A stretch of DNA of 64,000 bases from Buddleja alternifolia (taxonomy: Eukaryota > Streptophyta > Magnoliopsida > Lamiales > Scrophulariaceae), in the NCBI GenBank assembly GCA_019426215.1, contig CM033394.1, forward strand, positions 41,848,423-41,912,422, written 5' to 3'. Numbering within the stretch: position 1 is the stretch's first letter; each line of letters begins with the position of its first letter. Shown piece after piece: positions 21,193 to 32,177 of this stretch. A program made the position numbers and the translations under genes. The notes under the pieces are model-generated. The model saw only the letters and a list, made by a program, of their open reading frames with translations. It made no database searches and was not told the origin of the DNA.

Positions 21193-21977
21193 TTTAGATG
21201 ACTTAATTGGTGGACAACTCCTAGCATGAGGCCTGTCCGGGCAAAAACACCTAAAGCCGCAACGTCCACCATTCGATTCACAACTACTACAATCACTAAC
21301 CGTCCTATTCAACACAAATCTCCAATTCAACACAAATCCTCTTCTCAATACTTCAACAACACCTCCCTTTCCAAGGTTTCCATCCTCTACATGCTCTTCT
21401 ACCAGTACAACCACGTTCCTCCCACAACTCTCCAATGCATTTGTAAAATTTTCACTATTTTCATACAATGGCAAAACCCAATCATTTCTATCCTCTGCAT
21501 TGCAAGACCTCAAAAGACCCTCAGACAATGATGAATTTGCCCAGTTTGAGAACAAATGGAGCCATGTTACATTACCAGTAAATTCATACCGTAACCTAGG
21601 CAAAGTCGTGTTTATGATCATCCTTGGAACACAACCTGCAGAGCTATTTAAACTTGAAAACGCAGAATTAGATACACGAAGAGATTTGGTTTGGTAGAAT
21701 ATAATATATCTTAAACCACAAAATCATTTCCACGCAAATTAAGAACTGGAAATCCATTATGGGTACAACTGAGATTAAATCTATGGTACCCACAGTATGA
21801 TTCTTGCTGGCCTGATATATAAAATGGAAAACTTATGTGTGGGCCATTTCCACAGTTAATTGGTGTGCATGCTTCATAACGATAATCCGCGCAAGACGAT
21901 CTTTTTGATAAAATTATCGCACAAAAAATACAAAGGTTTAAAGGTATCAAGAAAGTGTATAAATTATTTTCATTCAT
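21193..21977 (-). pseudogene. E2: broken LRK10-like ectodomain exon
   Basis: ATG 21975-21977 opens MNENNLYTFLIPLNL, a signal peptide, followed by SCADYRYEACTPINCGNGPH and ISFPFY (GUB_WAK_bind). A GAA-to-TAA change at 21711-21713 ends the frame, with a small indel beside it. The rest (down to 21,193) continues with NTTLPRLRYEF, DWVLPLYENSENFTNALESC and the C-terminal GGRCGF...CFCPDRPH cysteine motif. It also has a C-to-W change at a cysteine that is conserved in E4 (FSNC) and a short duplication of the FVLN segment. The exon joins directly to the DUF26 fragment at about 21,192. Its expected kinase partner is K1. Confidence 0.85.
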
Positions 21978-22506
21978 CTGGAAAATTGTTGGAACAAGTG
22001 AAAGAAAAAAGGACAAAAAAAGGGAAAAAAATTAGATTCGGGTAGAAAATTCCTTTGCATTTTTCTGCCTGAAACTGACCGAGAGAGTTAAGTGCACACA
22101 CTACAAGAAAACAGGGTAAAATCCATCTCTAATACTCATTTGAGACGGATTTTTTTCATCTAAAAAATGGTGGGTGAAGGTCTCGTCTCAAATTTGAGAC
22201 GGAAAATTCCGTCTCAAAATCCGTCTCTGAGTTTGAGACGGCATTTTTGGTCTAAAAATTTGTCTCTGAGTTGAGAATCTAAATTTCCTATCTACGTACC
22301 TATTCATTACAAACAACACAAACCAAAAAAATATCACAAAATCTAAATTCACAACGATATAACCATCTCTAATCATGAAAGACAAATATATGTCAAATAT
22401 TCATCTACTAACGGTCTAACACTAACAATCCAAACAAAAATCAACGTTATTAACAAACATAACAAGACAATATATCTAATTAACAAAATAGACACCACTA
22501 ATATCA

Positions 22507-22942
22507 TTCATAGCATCACTAGCATCAGCATCTCCTTGGCATGTGCCCAACACATGCAAAAGCCTGAGCAATCTAATATGAAGAAAAGGATCTGCGATTC
22601 CAGAAACATGTCTTCAGGTGCATATGGACTGTTTGCAAGATCCCTTAGAACTTTAACCAAGCCATCTATGCATTTCTGGAACCATGGATTGGAAAAATGA
22701 AAGACGATCAAATTATTTTCAAGATAGCAGTATTGGAAATACACAGTTTCACAGTAAAATTACCTTTCTGAGATACTTGAGAGCCTCTGTACTGACTTTA
22801 CACATATCTGTACAAAGTTGGACTCCAGTTAATAAAACTCCAGGGTGCTTTTCTTTCACTAAGGCAACAACAAGATTTATAAAGTTCTCTGCCAGGTCTA
22901 GAACTTTCTTTATTATCCATATCGTGCATAAGGCTGCCTACG
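22507..22942 (-). pseudogene. Captured AP-1 gamma-adaptin exons
   Basis: Exon A (22,764-22,942) reads AALCTIWIIKKVLDLAENF, then KEKHPGVLLTGVQLCTDMCK, then VSTEAL. It begins after an acceptor (AACGTAG) and ends at a donor (AAAG|GTAATT). Exon B (22,507-22,675) begins after TTCCAG and reads CIDGLVKVLRDLANSPYAPE. After a frameshift it continues DPFLHIRLLRLLHVLG and GDADASDAMNDI. This is the HEAT-solenoid trunk of the clathrin adaptor AP-1 gamma subunit. The retained intron shows that genomic DNA, not cDNA, was captured. It is a fragment within the CACTA element and cannot make adaptin. Confidence 0.85.
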
Positions 22943-25136
22943 TTATTACACGAAAAGTAAGGTCAATCGTAGACTATGGAACGTTTGACGTCTCTCATAT
23001 TCTGATGTTTCAAAAGAATCATTAATATAAATCTCAACTTAGCTTCTCATATGAACGCATCTCGCATTTTGATAGTATGGCATCTAAAGAAAGCTAAGCA
23101 TTAAATACTTTCTTACATTTAAAACGTGTAAACTTAATAAAACTATCCAAGTAAACTAATTGCAACTTTGATCGTACAACGATATATGATACACAATATT
23201 TCAAGTTTTCATTTAGTTAGATATAAACTTGAAGGTATTGATTTAATTAGCTGAAATTACATGAATGCACCAATTTGTATTAGATGGCACTTATCAAGCA
23301 AACATTGTTAAACTCAATCAAGCAAAAAATCACTACAAAGTTTACATGGAAAATTCCATAAAATTTACATTTAAATGATTATGTTGCTGAAATTGAAAGG
23401 GAAAAAGAAAAGGAGGCAAACAAATCTTCTATACATGTGATTCTTTCAGCTAGAATCCTTTGTTAAATTATTTCCAATTCTGTTTTTGCATATACTAAGT
23501 TGCCTCTTGACTTAACATATAAAGATAAAATACAAGTGCTCTCTAAGTAATAAGGTTCATATTCTACTTCATTGAGATTCTTTAATGACTTGAAATGTGG
23601 GTAAAATGGTAAAGTAGATCAGAAGAAACTTTGAAACTACACAGAGAGCATATTGGTAATTCCAAATTTGGCAATACAGGAGAGCAACACAGTATTAGCT
23701 TCTTTGCTACTGTGGTACATGACGTCTGGCATGCTAGAGAGTTAGGATTCTCTCTTATTTCAATTAGAGAAATCCTTTCAGTAAATTGGATACAATTACA
23801 GCCCTTCCCCAGTTGTGTAAAGCTTAAATTTCAGAATCATGTCTCTGACAGTGGCATGTTTGACACAAGTATATGAAGTTAGTTAAGCATAACCCATGTA
23901 CAAATCGAAAAAGATATGGATTAATTGCCAGGGAAAAAATTAGTTCTAGCTGTTTGCTTTTAAGAAGAACAATGAACTCATCTATTCCAATTTAACACAA
24001 GCAGCTAATAGTTCCCATTGTGTCATGGAACTTCCATGAAGTTTAGAGTTAGGTTTGACGAAATATTGGAAGTCCTGTGATCCAGTTTCATAGTGTCATG
24101 GTAGAACTAAATTAATCATACCACTAAATTTTGAAGAGAACCTAATTAGTACATACTTATCCAAGATGGTTCAGCTAGCGAAACAAAACATTCTTGAATC
24201 AGCTACAAGAAGCAAGGTTCACCTAGCAAAAAGTTTCAGCTGATTGGCTACTTATCAGATTTTCCTCACTTCTCTTGTATTAGCGTACTTGATTTCTAGT
24301 TGTATTATCGTTGTTAAACCAATTGAATGAGCATCAAATGCATGAGATTCAACGGAGTAAAACCGAACATTTAGGCTATATATTCGACCTTATATTTTAG
24401 CGACTTAAAAACTACGGTAAATAGTTTTTTAGTTAATCTTGTGATTTGAAATCCTAAATTCAAACATTGGATTACTGATAAAATCTGCCCCAAACGAAGC
24501 AATATGTATAATATAAACATTAAATAACATCTGTAAATCGATCAGAGCTGCTAATTGTATTTACCTTTAATAGCATTATTCCTCGAAAAAACGAAGACCA
24601 CTCTAAAGCATCGAAGAACAAGAATGATTTCTACCCAAACTACCAAATCAATCGAAAGATAACCATAAAGAACCTTGGCCATAAAAGCAATAATTTAACA
24701 AAACTTGTTAAAGAGACACTTAACTGATTCTTTTAGCTAGAATCCTTTGTTAAGTTTAACACAATGTCTTTAAGAGAAAAATGAAAAGCATTCACCTTTG
24801 TTCAAATTCTGCGATGTTGTCGACTTGCGTCTGATTGTTATGCAATAGGCAGCAGCTCGAAGTCAACGCTATTTACGCTTCCCTATTTCAGCAACGCTGT
24901 ATGTACAGTTGGTGTCAACTCAAAATAATGCATAAATTAGTTTCATTATCACAAATGTACCAATAACAAAAAAAGAAGGATCATAGATGTATCCAAAGAA
25001 ATCATTTATCTCCCATAAATCAAAACCTAAAACCAGAAAATTATGATATTTTTATGAGGGAATTTCAGCCGTGTAAGGATGTAAGCCATAGCTAGAGTGT
25101 GATGATTTTATCATTCTGATACTAAACAGCAATTAC
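22943..25136. other. CACTA interior, no recognisable gene
   Basis: AT-rich sequence that looks like intron or intergenic DNA carried with the captured exons. Short open frames (for example 23,631-23,876) match no family I recognise. Confidence 0.4.
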
Positions 25137-25210
25137 CTTGGGAGGTTTAAATGGATAATCACTTAGAAATGTTATATCGAGAAAAAATATGCCTCTTTAG
25201 TATGGTGTCC
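25137..25210 (-). pseudogene. Captured ubiquitin-conjugating enzyme (E2) exon
   Basis: A 74 bp exon on the minus strand between an acceptor (TTTTGTAG) and a donor (CCCAAG|GTAATT). It reads GTPY, a stop (TAA), then RGIFFLDITFLSDYPFKPPK. The DYPFKPPK block is diagnostic of the UBC fold, just before the region leading to the catalytic cysteine. It is inactivated by the stop and is only one exon. Confidence 0.78.
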
Positions 25211-25898
25211 CTACAAAATAGATTGAGAGAAACTCAATTAGATCCATCAAACTTGTCAAAGGAACTCCTTGCACTCTCATTCAACAGTCTCAATACAATT
25301 TGAGATCAACACAATCAAACAAGCCAAAATGCATTAACCGAAAGAGGTGGGCTTCATGGCGTGCCTTATGTGAAAATATTTTAGGTTGTCTACTGCGTAA
25401 GAACAAAGCAGAAATAATAAAGAACAAACAAGGATATTAAATAATTATCCCTTTTCTAAAAGAAATTGGGTAAATGAGAAGAAACCACTGCACATGGATT
25501 TCTTATCACCCAATATTTTTCTACACAATTTCTATAAGCCGTACAATATGCACTTCCAATCTTTGGAACAAAAAACATCATATGGGGAATACGGTAACCA
25601 CGAACCAAAAAAAACTGCAGATTTCTAGCAAAATTAGTAAAGAGACTCTAGTGATTATAATAACCACAAACTCAATTCTGCTTTATTAAGTACACATCAA
25701 CAACAAAACACTAGAAACACTAGAAAATTGAAAAAACTCCATTGCAGAAGACTAAACAAGAGCATAAATAGCTTACAAAAGTTCTGCAAAAATACATAGT
25801 ACTACAATTTTTCCAACTGTAATAATTCATTAAAAGATTAATACAGAACACACTTCATTTTGAGGTGCAACAGAAATAATATTAATTAAAAATTATAC

Positions 25899-26001
25899 CT
25901 TAGTACCCTGAGTACGAGTAACTAGGGTTTTGCCAACGTTTCTGGTGTTGAAAATTGACGGCGCCTTGACATCATACCAGTCCTTAGCGTAAGGATCAGC
26001 T
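25899..26001 (-). pseudogene. Captured ribosomal protein eS1 (RPS3a) exon
   Basis: A 103 bp exon on the minus strand between an acceptor (TTATTATAG) and a donor (ACTAAG|GTATAA). It reads [20 protein letters not shown] followed by [14 protein letters not shown], the highly conserved N-terminal part of 40S ribosomal protein eS1. The frame is open throughout. No other exon of the gene is seen. Confidence 0.85.
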
Positions 26002-26191
26002 CTATAATAATAATAATCAAAAAACATAATAAATCAGTAAAAAACAGTTTCAATATTATCAAAAAAAATGGAAATGGAAATGGAGGTGGCGGATTTCGTT
26101 GTTCACGGTGGCGGTAGTGGCGGCGTTTCTCGATCGCAACTCCATCACCGGCATAGGGTTTTTATCGCTGGTGGTCGCCGGCGTAGGGTTT

Positions 26192-26564
26192 TGTTACGTG
26201 TCAAAAAGAAAAGGAAGGATTAAAACGTTTAATTAGCAATTAGTTAGGTTAACAAGTTAGTTACAACTAATAGTAGTTAGTTTGTTAGTAATTAGCTGGT
26301 GTAATGAACTAGGGCCATTGTAAACCTTTTCAATACTTCACTGGATAAATTCGTTGGAAAGGAATGAAATTAGATATGGATTTTGGTTGTCGTGTAAACG
26401 TTATCTCTCTCTAATTCTCTCTCTATTGTGACTTTGAGGATGACTATTTCCAGAATTGGTTCTTTATCCCCAATTCTCAAATACTTCCTGAAATTTCCTC
26501 CGGAATCAATTGAATTCTCAGGAAATTCATTATTCTTTGATCATGATCGAAAATGGTTGCATCA
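26192..26564 (+). repeat. 5' LTR of the gag-only element
   Basis: 373 bp, same length as the copy at 28,394-28,766 with a modest number of substitutions seen by eye, so the insertion is not very recent. Confidence 0.88.
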
Positions 26565-26611
26565 ATTGCTATCAGAGCCATCGATCCTCGGATTTGACCG
26601 CTCGAATTACC

Positions 26612-27724
26612 ATGGCAGAAGAAGTTGAGATTGAAATGCTGCGCCAAGACGTTGATGAGTTTAAGGATAGATTTAGGAAGACGTCTGAAAAGTGGAATCA
26701 ATCTCTTGAAGAACTTCGGAAAATGATCGGTAAGGTCTCGTTAAATGACGGAAAACGTAAGGATAACTCTGGTTTTAGATTTGAGTTTCTGCCCAGTCTT
26801 GATCAGGAGTCGCCCACCAAGTGTTTGACAAATGAATTTCCTGATTTTTGTGGTGAAAATGCTATTGAATGGTTGTATCAATGTGAGCACACCTTTGAGA
26901 TAAATCGTACACCAGCGGAGTCGAGGGTAGAAATGGCGGTGATGCATATGGAGGGAAAGGCACTACAATGGTATAAGATTCTTATACGAGCAAGATTGAC
27001 GCGTGATCCTTTGAGATGGACGGAATTCGTAGACGCCGTGAGATTCAGGTTTGTCAACGATCCAATTACGGAATTGACAAAACTGAAACAGATAGGATCA
27101 GTTCTTGTTTATTTGAATCAATTTGATGGAATTGAAAATTGCTGGAATATTTCTAAATATGATGCTATAAATTTGTTCTTGACGGGATTGAGGGAGGACA
27201 TTAAATCGGTGGTGCAAAAATTTAAACTAAAGACATTACATGAAGCTTCTTGTCTTGCTAAATTGCAAGAACAAGCGCTTATTCTTGCTAGCAAACAAAG
27301 TTCCTTACCTTCCAGCCTCAATTCAACAGTTGTGGAAAAGATGGAATGCAAACCGAGGGAAACAAATCCTTCTTCTAATGATAGTAAGTTTACCTTCATC
27401 TCTTGTCAACCTTTGAATGCTATAGAGCCTCAATTATCTATTAGAAGCTTGAGTACTGATGTTGCAAATGGGGAACTGAATGTGTTGGGTGAGTATAGTA
27501 AGCTGCAAGCCTCTGAAGTTCTGAGTAACCACGATGAGCTGAAGTTGTTTGATGAAATGCTAGACAAAGAGTTTCTCAAGAAAGGAGCACAAAATTACAT
27601 CATCGATGGCTGCCCAAACATATTACTCGCTGAGCCTCAAGAGTTGAAGGAGGAATTGAATGACATGTGCCGGTGTGGTAAGCTGAAAAATTCTGATATT
27701 GTTATTAAAATTGCAAGTGTTTGA
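26612..27724 (+). CDS. Retrotransposon gag polyprotein
   Basis: The natural start is ATG 26,612, just after the primer-binding site (MAEEVEIEMLRQDVDEFKDR, a coiled-coil N-terminus). The middle holds a retrotransposon gag domain (FPDFCGENAIEWLYQCEHTF, then MHMEGKALQWYK, then FVDAVRFRF). Gag proteins assemble the virus-like particle. No zinc knuckle is visible. The frame ends at 27,724, and related-looking coding continues in another frame at 27,725-28,313, so either a frameshift has occurred or a second short ORF exists. The family is gypsy-like by the gag domain; no pol is available to confirm. Confidence 0.8.
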   Translation: MAEEVEIEMLRQDVDEFKDRFRKTSEKWNQSLEELRKMIGKVSLNDGKRKDNSGFRFEFLPSLDQESPTKCLTNEFPDFCGENAIEWLYQCEHTFEINRTPAESRVEMAVMHMEGKALQWYKILIRARLTRDPLRWTEFVDAVRFRFVNDPITELTKLKQIGSVLVYLNQFDGIENCWNISKYDAINLFLTGLREDIKSVVQKFKLKTLHEASCLAKLQEQALILASKQSSLPSSLNSTVVEKMECKPRETNPSSNDSKFTFISCQPLNAIEPQLSIRSLSTDVANGELNVLGEYSKLQASEVLSNHDELKLFDEMLDKEFLKKGAQNYIIDGCPNILLAEPQELKEELNDMCRCGKLKNSDIVIKIASV

Positions 27725-28313
27725 TGAAGTGACCGATAGAAATATTGTTGAGAAGGGAATGGAATGGCAGTGTACTATTAGTTGTTCAAGCAACTTATTC
27801 TTGGACTATGATGACTATCTTAATTTTCCTCACAAATCACAAGAAACTAATTCTGAATTCACGAAAGGCTTGGAGGTTAGTGATACACTTGATAAAACAA
27901 ATGTGGCAAGGGATCTCAAGAAGTTCTCTACCAAATGTTTGAAGACAAGTGCTGGTAAGACAAATATGGTAGAGATACTTAAAGAAGTGCAACTTTTTGA
28001 GCATGTTTCTGAATTTAAGACATCAAATATGTTGGGTGATTTTCCAGATTTGCTCTTATTGGATTTTGAAATTACCAAGGTGCAGAAAGAGGTCATGATT
28101 GGTGTTGTAAGCTTCAAGTTCTTGGAGTTGGGTGAAACATTGAAGAAGAGTATTGATCATCTTTATGATGACAGGCTTTTTACGTACGTTAAAATTAAGA
28201 GACAACGACAAACACCATTACCACCTCCGAAACCACCCCCTGTCGACCACAAATCAATACTCCTGAGCCACCACCATTACAAGAAATTTTCAGAAATGCT
28301 AGCATGGTGTTAG
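27725..28313 (+). pseudogene. Downstream gag-region frame, shifted
   Basis: An open frame of about 196 codons directly following and slightly overlapping gag, ending in a Pro-rich tail (PLPPPKPPPVDHK). It contains no RT or protease motif. It is either the C-terminal part of gag displaced by a frameshift or unknown element sequence. Confidence 0.5.
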
Positions 28314-28393
28314 GAACATCAAGATATAGAATGGTGGGAGGAGCTTCCAACTTAAGTCTTTGAGGACATGGACTTTTCTAAAGGGAGTGGAAT

Positions 28394-28766
28394 TGTTACG
28401 TGCCAAAAAGAAAAGGAAGGATTAAAACGTTTAATTAGCAATTAGACAGGTTAACAAGTTAGTTACAACTAATAGCAGCTAGTTTGTTAGTAATTAGCTG
28501 GTGTAATGAACTAGGGCCATTGTAAACCTTTCCAATACTTCTCTGTATAAATTCGTTGGAAAGGAATGAAATGAGATATAGATTTTGGTTATTGTGTAAA
28601 CGTTATCTCTCTCTAATTCTCTCTTTATTGTGACTTTGAGGAAGACTATTTCCAGAATTGGTTCTTTATCCCCAATTCTTGAATACTTTCTGAAATTTCC
28701 TCCAGAATCAATTGAATTTTAAGGAAATTCATTATTCTCTGACTATGATCGAAAATGGTTGCATCA
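28394..28766 (+). repeat. 3' LTR of the gag-only element
   Basis: Direct copy of 26,192-26,564, followed by the GGTTT target duplication. Confidence 0.88.
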
Positions 28767-29259
28767 GGTTTTTTTTAATTTGGTGATCTGAAAATGTTTT
28801 AAGGCGATCTGAATTGGATGGTGTGGAAGATGTCCACTTTATATACTTTATTTATTTATTTATTATTTATTTTATTGAATACAATAATATAGGTAAAATA
28901 TTTTCGGTGGTGAAGCTTATCAATCAAAATCTGTTTGGTGCAGCGGTGTTGAAGGTAGTTTGCCCAAGGTGAGGTCACATGATTGAATTTGCCTAAAGTA
29001 AAAAAAAAAATCCATTCTAATAATTTGAGAAAATTAAAATCTGAGACGGAAATATTCCGTCTGTAAATTCGTCTCCAAATTAAAAAATTGAGACGGAATA
29101 TTCCGTCTCTGTCAGAAATTCAAATTTGAGACAGATTCAGAGACGGAAATTTTATTGTGTCTCTGATTTAAAACTGAAAATAAATCCGTCTCTGATTTGA
29201 GACAAAAAAATATCAGTTTCTGATTTTTGTTTCTAAAGCCTTGTATTCTTGTGGTGACA

Positions 29260-29916
29260 TTTATAATAGGTGAGAGGGTAAAATGCACATTTCAATAGGT
29301 AATGGGGAAAAGTGTACTAACCCCCATAGGTGAGGGGGGTGTCTGTTTTTATCCCTAAATTAAAAGCGAAATACAAACAAGTGCACAAGGGATTGCCTTG
29401 CCACGAAAAGAAACTTACAAAGAAACATCCAGGGCACTAGATCATTCATTATGGGTGGATCACTATTAATACATAATGTACCCACAGAAAATGGTAAGTT
29501 CTACGTCCTCAGTGAATTTCACTAATAATATTCAAGTGAAAAAATAGAGACTTACTGTCCAGGTTTTGTTATTCTTTGATCAAAGTTAATGCTTGGATTT
29601 TAGACTTATAAAATTTCTACCGTTTATCCATGAAAAAATAAATAGATAGAATGATCAATCACAAAATACTATTGCACACCTAATTTGATTAGCAAACTAA
29701 ACCAAGTTTGGAAAGGAAAATGCTACATGCCACCGTTTTCATACTACCCTTTTTTTTTATTTACGTCTCATTGATTGGACAAGAAATATATAAATTGATC
29801 AATTTAGTCAATTAATACTTTCTTATTAAAAGGAAGTCAAAAAAAAGGTTGTATGAAAATGATGATATATAGCTTTGCTCTTTTGGAAAAAACCCGTAAC
29901 AAAATAAATAGTATAA
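29260..29916. other. Duplicated spacer, no gene
   Basis: From about 29,430 the sequence matches 50,430-50,790 and more loosely 3,920-4,200, the spacer between genes of the array. The first part resembles a transposon fragment. Confidence 0.5.
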
Positions 29917-29924
29917 ATTATCTT

Positions 29925-30656
29925 GGGAATTGATATAAATAGCACTCCCAAAAGTGATAATCAGACTCTAAATCTATTTTAATTTTAACCAAATTTTCAA
30001 AGTGTCCTTATATTATTTGACCACACAATTTCTCATAATATATAAGACAAATATAACTTTCACTATACTATTTATCATTTTTAAGATTTATTTTTATATT
30101 TTAATGTCTGAACACACTATACTATATATTTGCACATTTAGCATAATTTTTGTTCATTTTTTCTCCTATTAACTTATTTTACATTTTCACTTTGTATATT
30201 TTAAGAAGCATATAACTATTAAAAGTTAAAAACGGTGAGAAGTTGAGAATTTTGAAATATAATAAATCGTTTTCTTTGAATATCAGGTAATTTTTTAAAT
30301 TGTATTCTCATTACAAATTTGTGAAATATAATCTATTTTTCATTAAGAAATATTTTATCCATCATAAGTTCAACATTTACAATACAACTACCGATATGAA
30401 ATTTAAATCACTATTTCATATGATTTTTGTGACATCAATTCAAATACCAAAAAAAAAAAAAAACTTAATACACACCACAAATTCAAAATTATTATTTTAA
30501 TTTACTCCTTTTGCCTCGTGATTTCTTTGGTCATTAATACACACCACAAATTCACCATAAATTCAAATAATACATAGGCATTTTGGTGATTTAATTAAAC
30601 AATAAAGTAAATTGGGAGTGTGATTATCACTTTTGGGAGTGCTAATATCAACTTCC
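29925..30656. mobile_element. hAT-type non-autonomous element (8 bp TSD)
   Basis: The ends are inverted copies: GCACTCCCAAAAGTGATAAT near the left and its inverse near the right, with outer ends GGGAATTGATAT and ATATCAACTTCC. A perfect 8 bp repeat ATTATCTT flanks it (29,917-29,924; 30,657-30,664). The uninterrupted site is present near 50,783 (AAATTATCTTAATG). The core is AT-rich with no transposase. Confidence 0.85.
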
Positions 30657-30735
30657 ATTATCTTAACCATTATGGTTAATTGACTTTGGGTGGACTTATG
30701 TATGGACACGGATTCCTTCATTCAAAGTCAATCCG

Positions 30736-30904
30736 GATTCTCTATTGCAAATGATGTTGCATCTCCTATTGAATTCACCTCTATACATGACAAGTGTATA
30801 AAATTTAAATCACTTATATATTTTAGAAAAAGATTTATACACTTGTCATGCATAGAACAAATGCAATAGGGGATGCAACATCATTTTGCAATACAGGATC
30901 TTGG
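30736..30904. mobile_element. Fold-back MITE
   Basis: Nearly a perfect hairpin: GCAAATGATGTTGCATC and CATGACAAGTGTATAAA on the left are mirrored on the right (TTTATACACTTGTCATG, GATGCAACATCATTTTGC) around a short AT-rich loop. No TSD was established. Confidence 0.7.
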
Positions 30905-32177
30905 TGTGATTTGAAGCACTAACACACTTTATTTAATTGGCTGTGGCCTTAGCTTGTGGAATGCTTTTTCATTATCATCAGTATTGTGAAAAAATATAGT
31001 CAATGGACCGGATTCAGAAAATTATTCGAATTGTGGGAGTAATTCGTTAACATTTTTCTATACCAATTTTCTCAACTGGTTGGTTTTTAGTGAAAGAAAA
31101 CATGAAAAGCATTTGAAGTTTGATTCATTGTCATTATTATTTTGGAAAAATATGGAAGGGGAAAAATATTGTTAAAATATCTTTTACTGATTGATGTATT
31201 AAATTGATGTAATGATATAATCGTTTCATTAAAAAATTGAACCAAATTTGGAAGATTATTTAAAATTTTGAGGCAATTTGTTAAAGATTTTTCTATACCA
31301 GTTTTCTCAGTTGTTCGATTTTTATTGAAAGAAAACATGAAAAACATTTGAAGCACTGGCTCACCTAAATAATTGAACCCTCTGCATTTTATTAAGTTAG
31401 AAGATATATTTCTTCTATTATTGTGATAGAAGTTTATAAATAATTAAGCAGGTCCAAGTTAATTTGTGAGTCACAACAAATGAAACAAAATTGTCATAGT
31501 GAGCAGCAATTAAATTGCAATATTGTAAAACATCTCATTTGTAACATAAAGTAACTATCAAATAACTCGATATTAGACTAACTGCAAAAATCCAAATATT
31601 TTACTTAAGCATTAAGAGACTAAAATAGAAAAATAAATTATGTGTAATTATAAAACTCCGTGAACCTAAAGAAAACTAAAAATAAGTTGAACGGGATCGA
31701 TATAAATCCACAAAAAGAAAGAACCTTAGTAAACTAGTTAACAAGTAAACTAAAAATTAGAAGCAAGTTGAAAAAATAAAAAACTAAACCGTAAAAACTG
31801 TAAAACTTAAAGTAGCCAATTGAATAAAATGAAACCTAATCAGAAGTACGTTGAAACTCACTTGAATTTGCTCCATGCATTCATATGACGAAAATAGACC
31901 TAATGAGTAGTTTCAAAACATTTGAAGATGGTCATAAAAATAACTTATAAAATACTAACTAAAAATTTAAAAACTATAAAACAAGGTGGTACAGCAGTGT
32001 ACAAGGTGGCAAGGAAAAAGATGTGAAGAATTTTTTTCGGTTCGTTTTCATAATTGAATGTTCTTACCCTTTCTTTTTTTTTTTTAAAGAGAAGAATGAG
32101 AGTAAAATTCCTATAATAATTTATGGAGCTACAATGTCAATTTTCTTACCATAGTTGGAAGGAAATATAGTAACTAA
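30905..32177. other. Duplicated spacer downstream of K2, no gene
   Basis: Homologous to 50,850-52,420 (before K4) and in part to 39,000-39,750 (before K3). It includes a locally repeated block, with AAAGAAAACATGAAAA at about 31,093 and 31,327. Confidence 0.55.

Larger units (their letters stand above)
26192..28766 (+). mobile_element. Gag-only LTR retrotransposon (TR-GAG-like), nested in the CACTA element
   Basis: Two 373 bp LTRs (26,192-26,564 and 28,394-28,766) start TGTTACGTG and end GGTTGCATCA, with a 5 bp target duplication GGTTT at 26,187-26,191 and 28,767-28,771. After the 5' LTR a primer-binding site for initiator tRNA-Met is recognisable (TATCAGAGCC, 26,570-26,579). A purine-rich tract (AAAGGGAGTGG) precedes the 3' LTR. 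Between the LTRs is only a gag-type coding region; protease, RT, RNase H and integrase are absent. Confidence 0.9.
22099..29256. mobile_element. CACTA (En/Spm) transposon carrying captured host exons
   Basis: The left end is CACTACAAGAAAACAGGG and the right end is the inverted type TTGTATTCTTGTGGTG. Flanking 3 bp direct repeats ACA (22096-22098, 29257-29259) fit CACTA elements. Both subterminal regions are full of GAGACGGA/TCCGTCTC repeats in both orientations (22,140-22,270 and 29,040-29,200). I found no transposase, so it is non-autonomous. Three host gene fragments, all on the minus strand, lie at 22,507-22,942, 25,137-25,210 and 25,899-26,001. A gag-only LTR element is nested at 26,192-28,766. 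It sits about 120 bp upstream of the E2 start codon. Confidence 0.88.

Noticed and set aside
23631..23876. 81-codon frame in the CACTA element
   Set aside because: No similarity I recognise; sequence looks like intron. Could be reconsidered if a donor gene is found.
25474..25610. Open stretch on the minus strand in the CACTA element, possibly a fourth captured exon
   Set aside because: About 45 codons are open, but neither splice sites nor a known domain could be identified.
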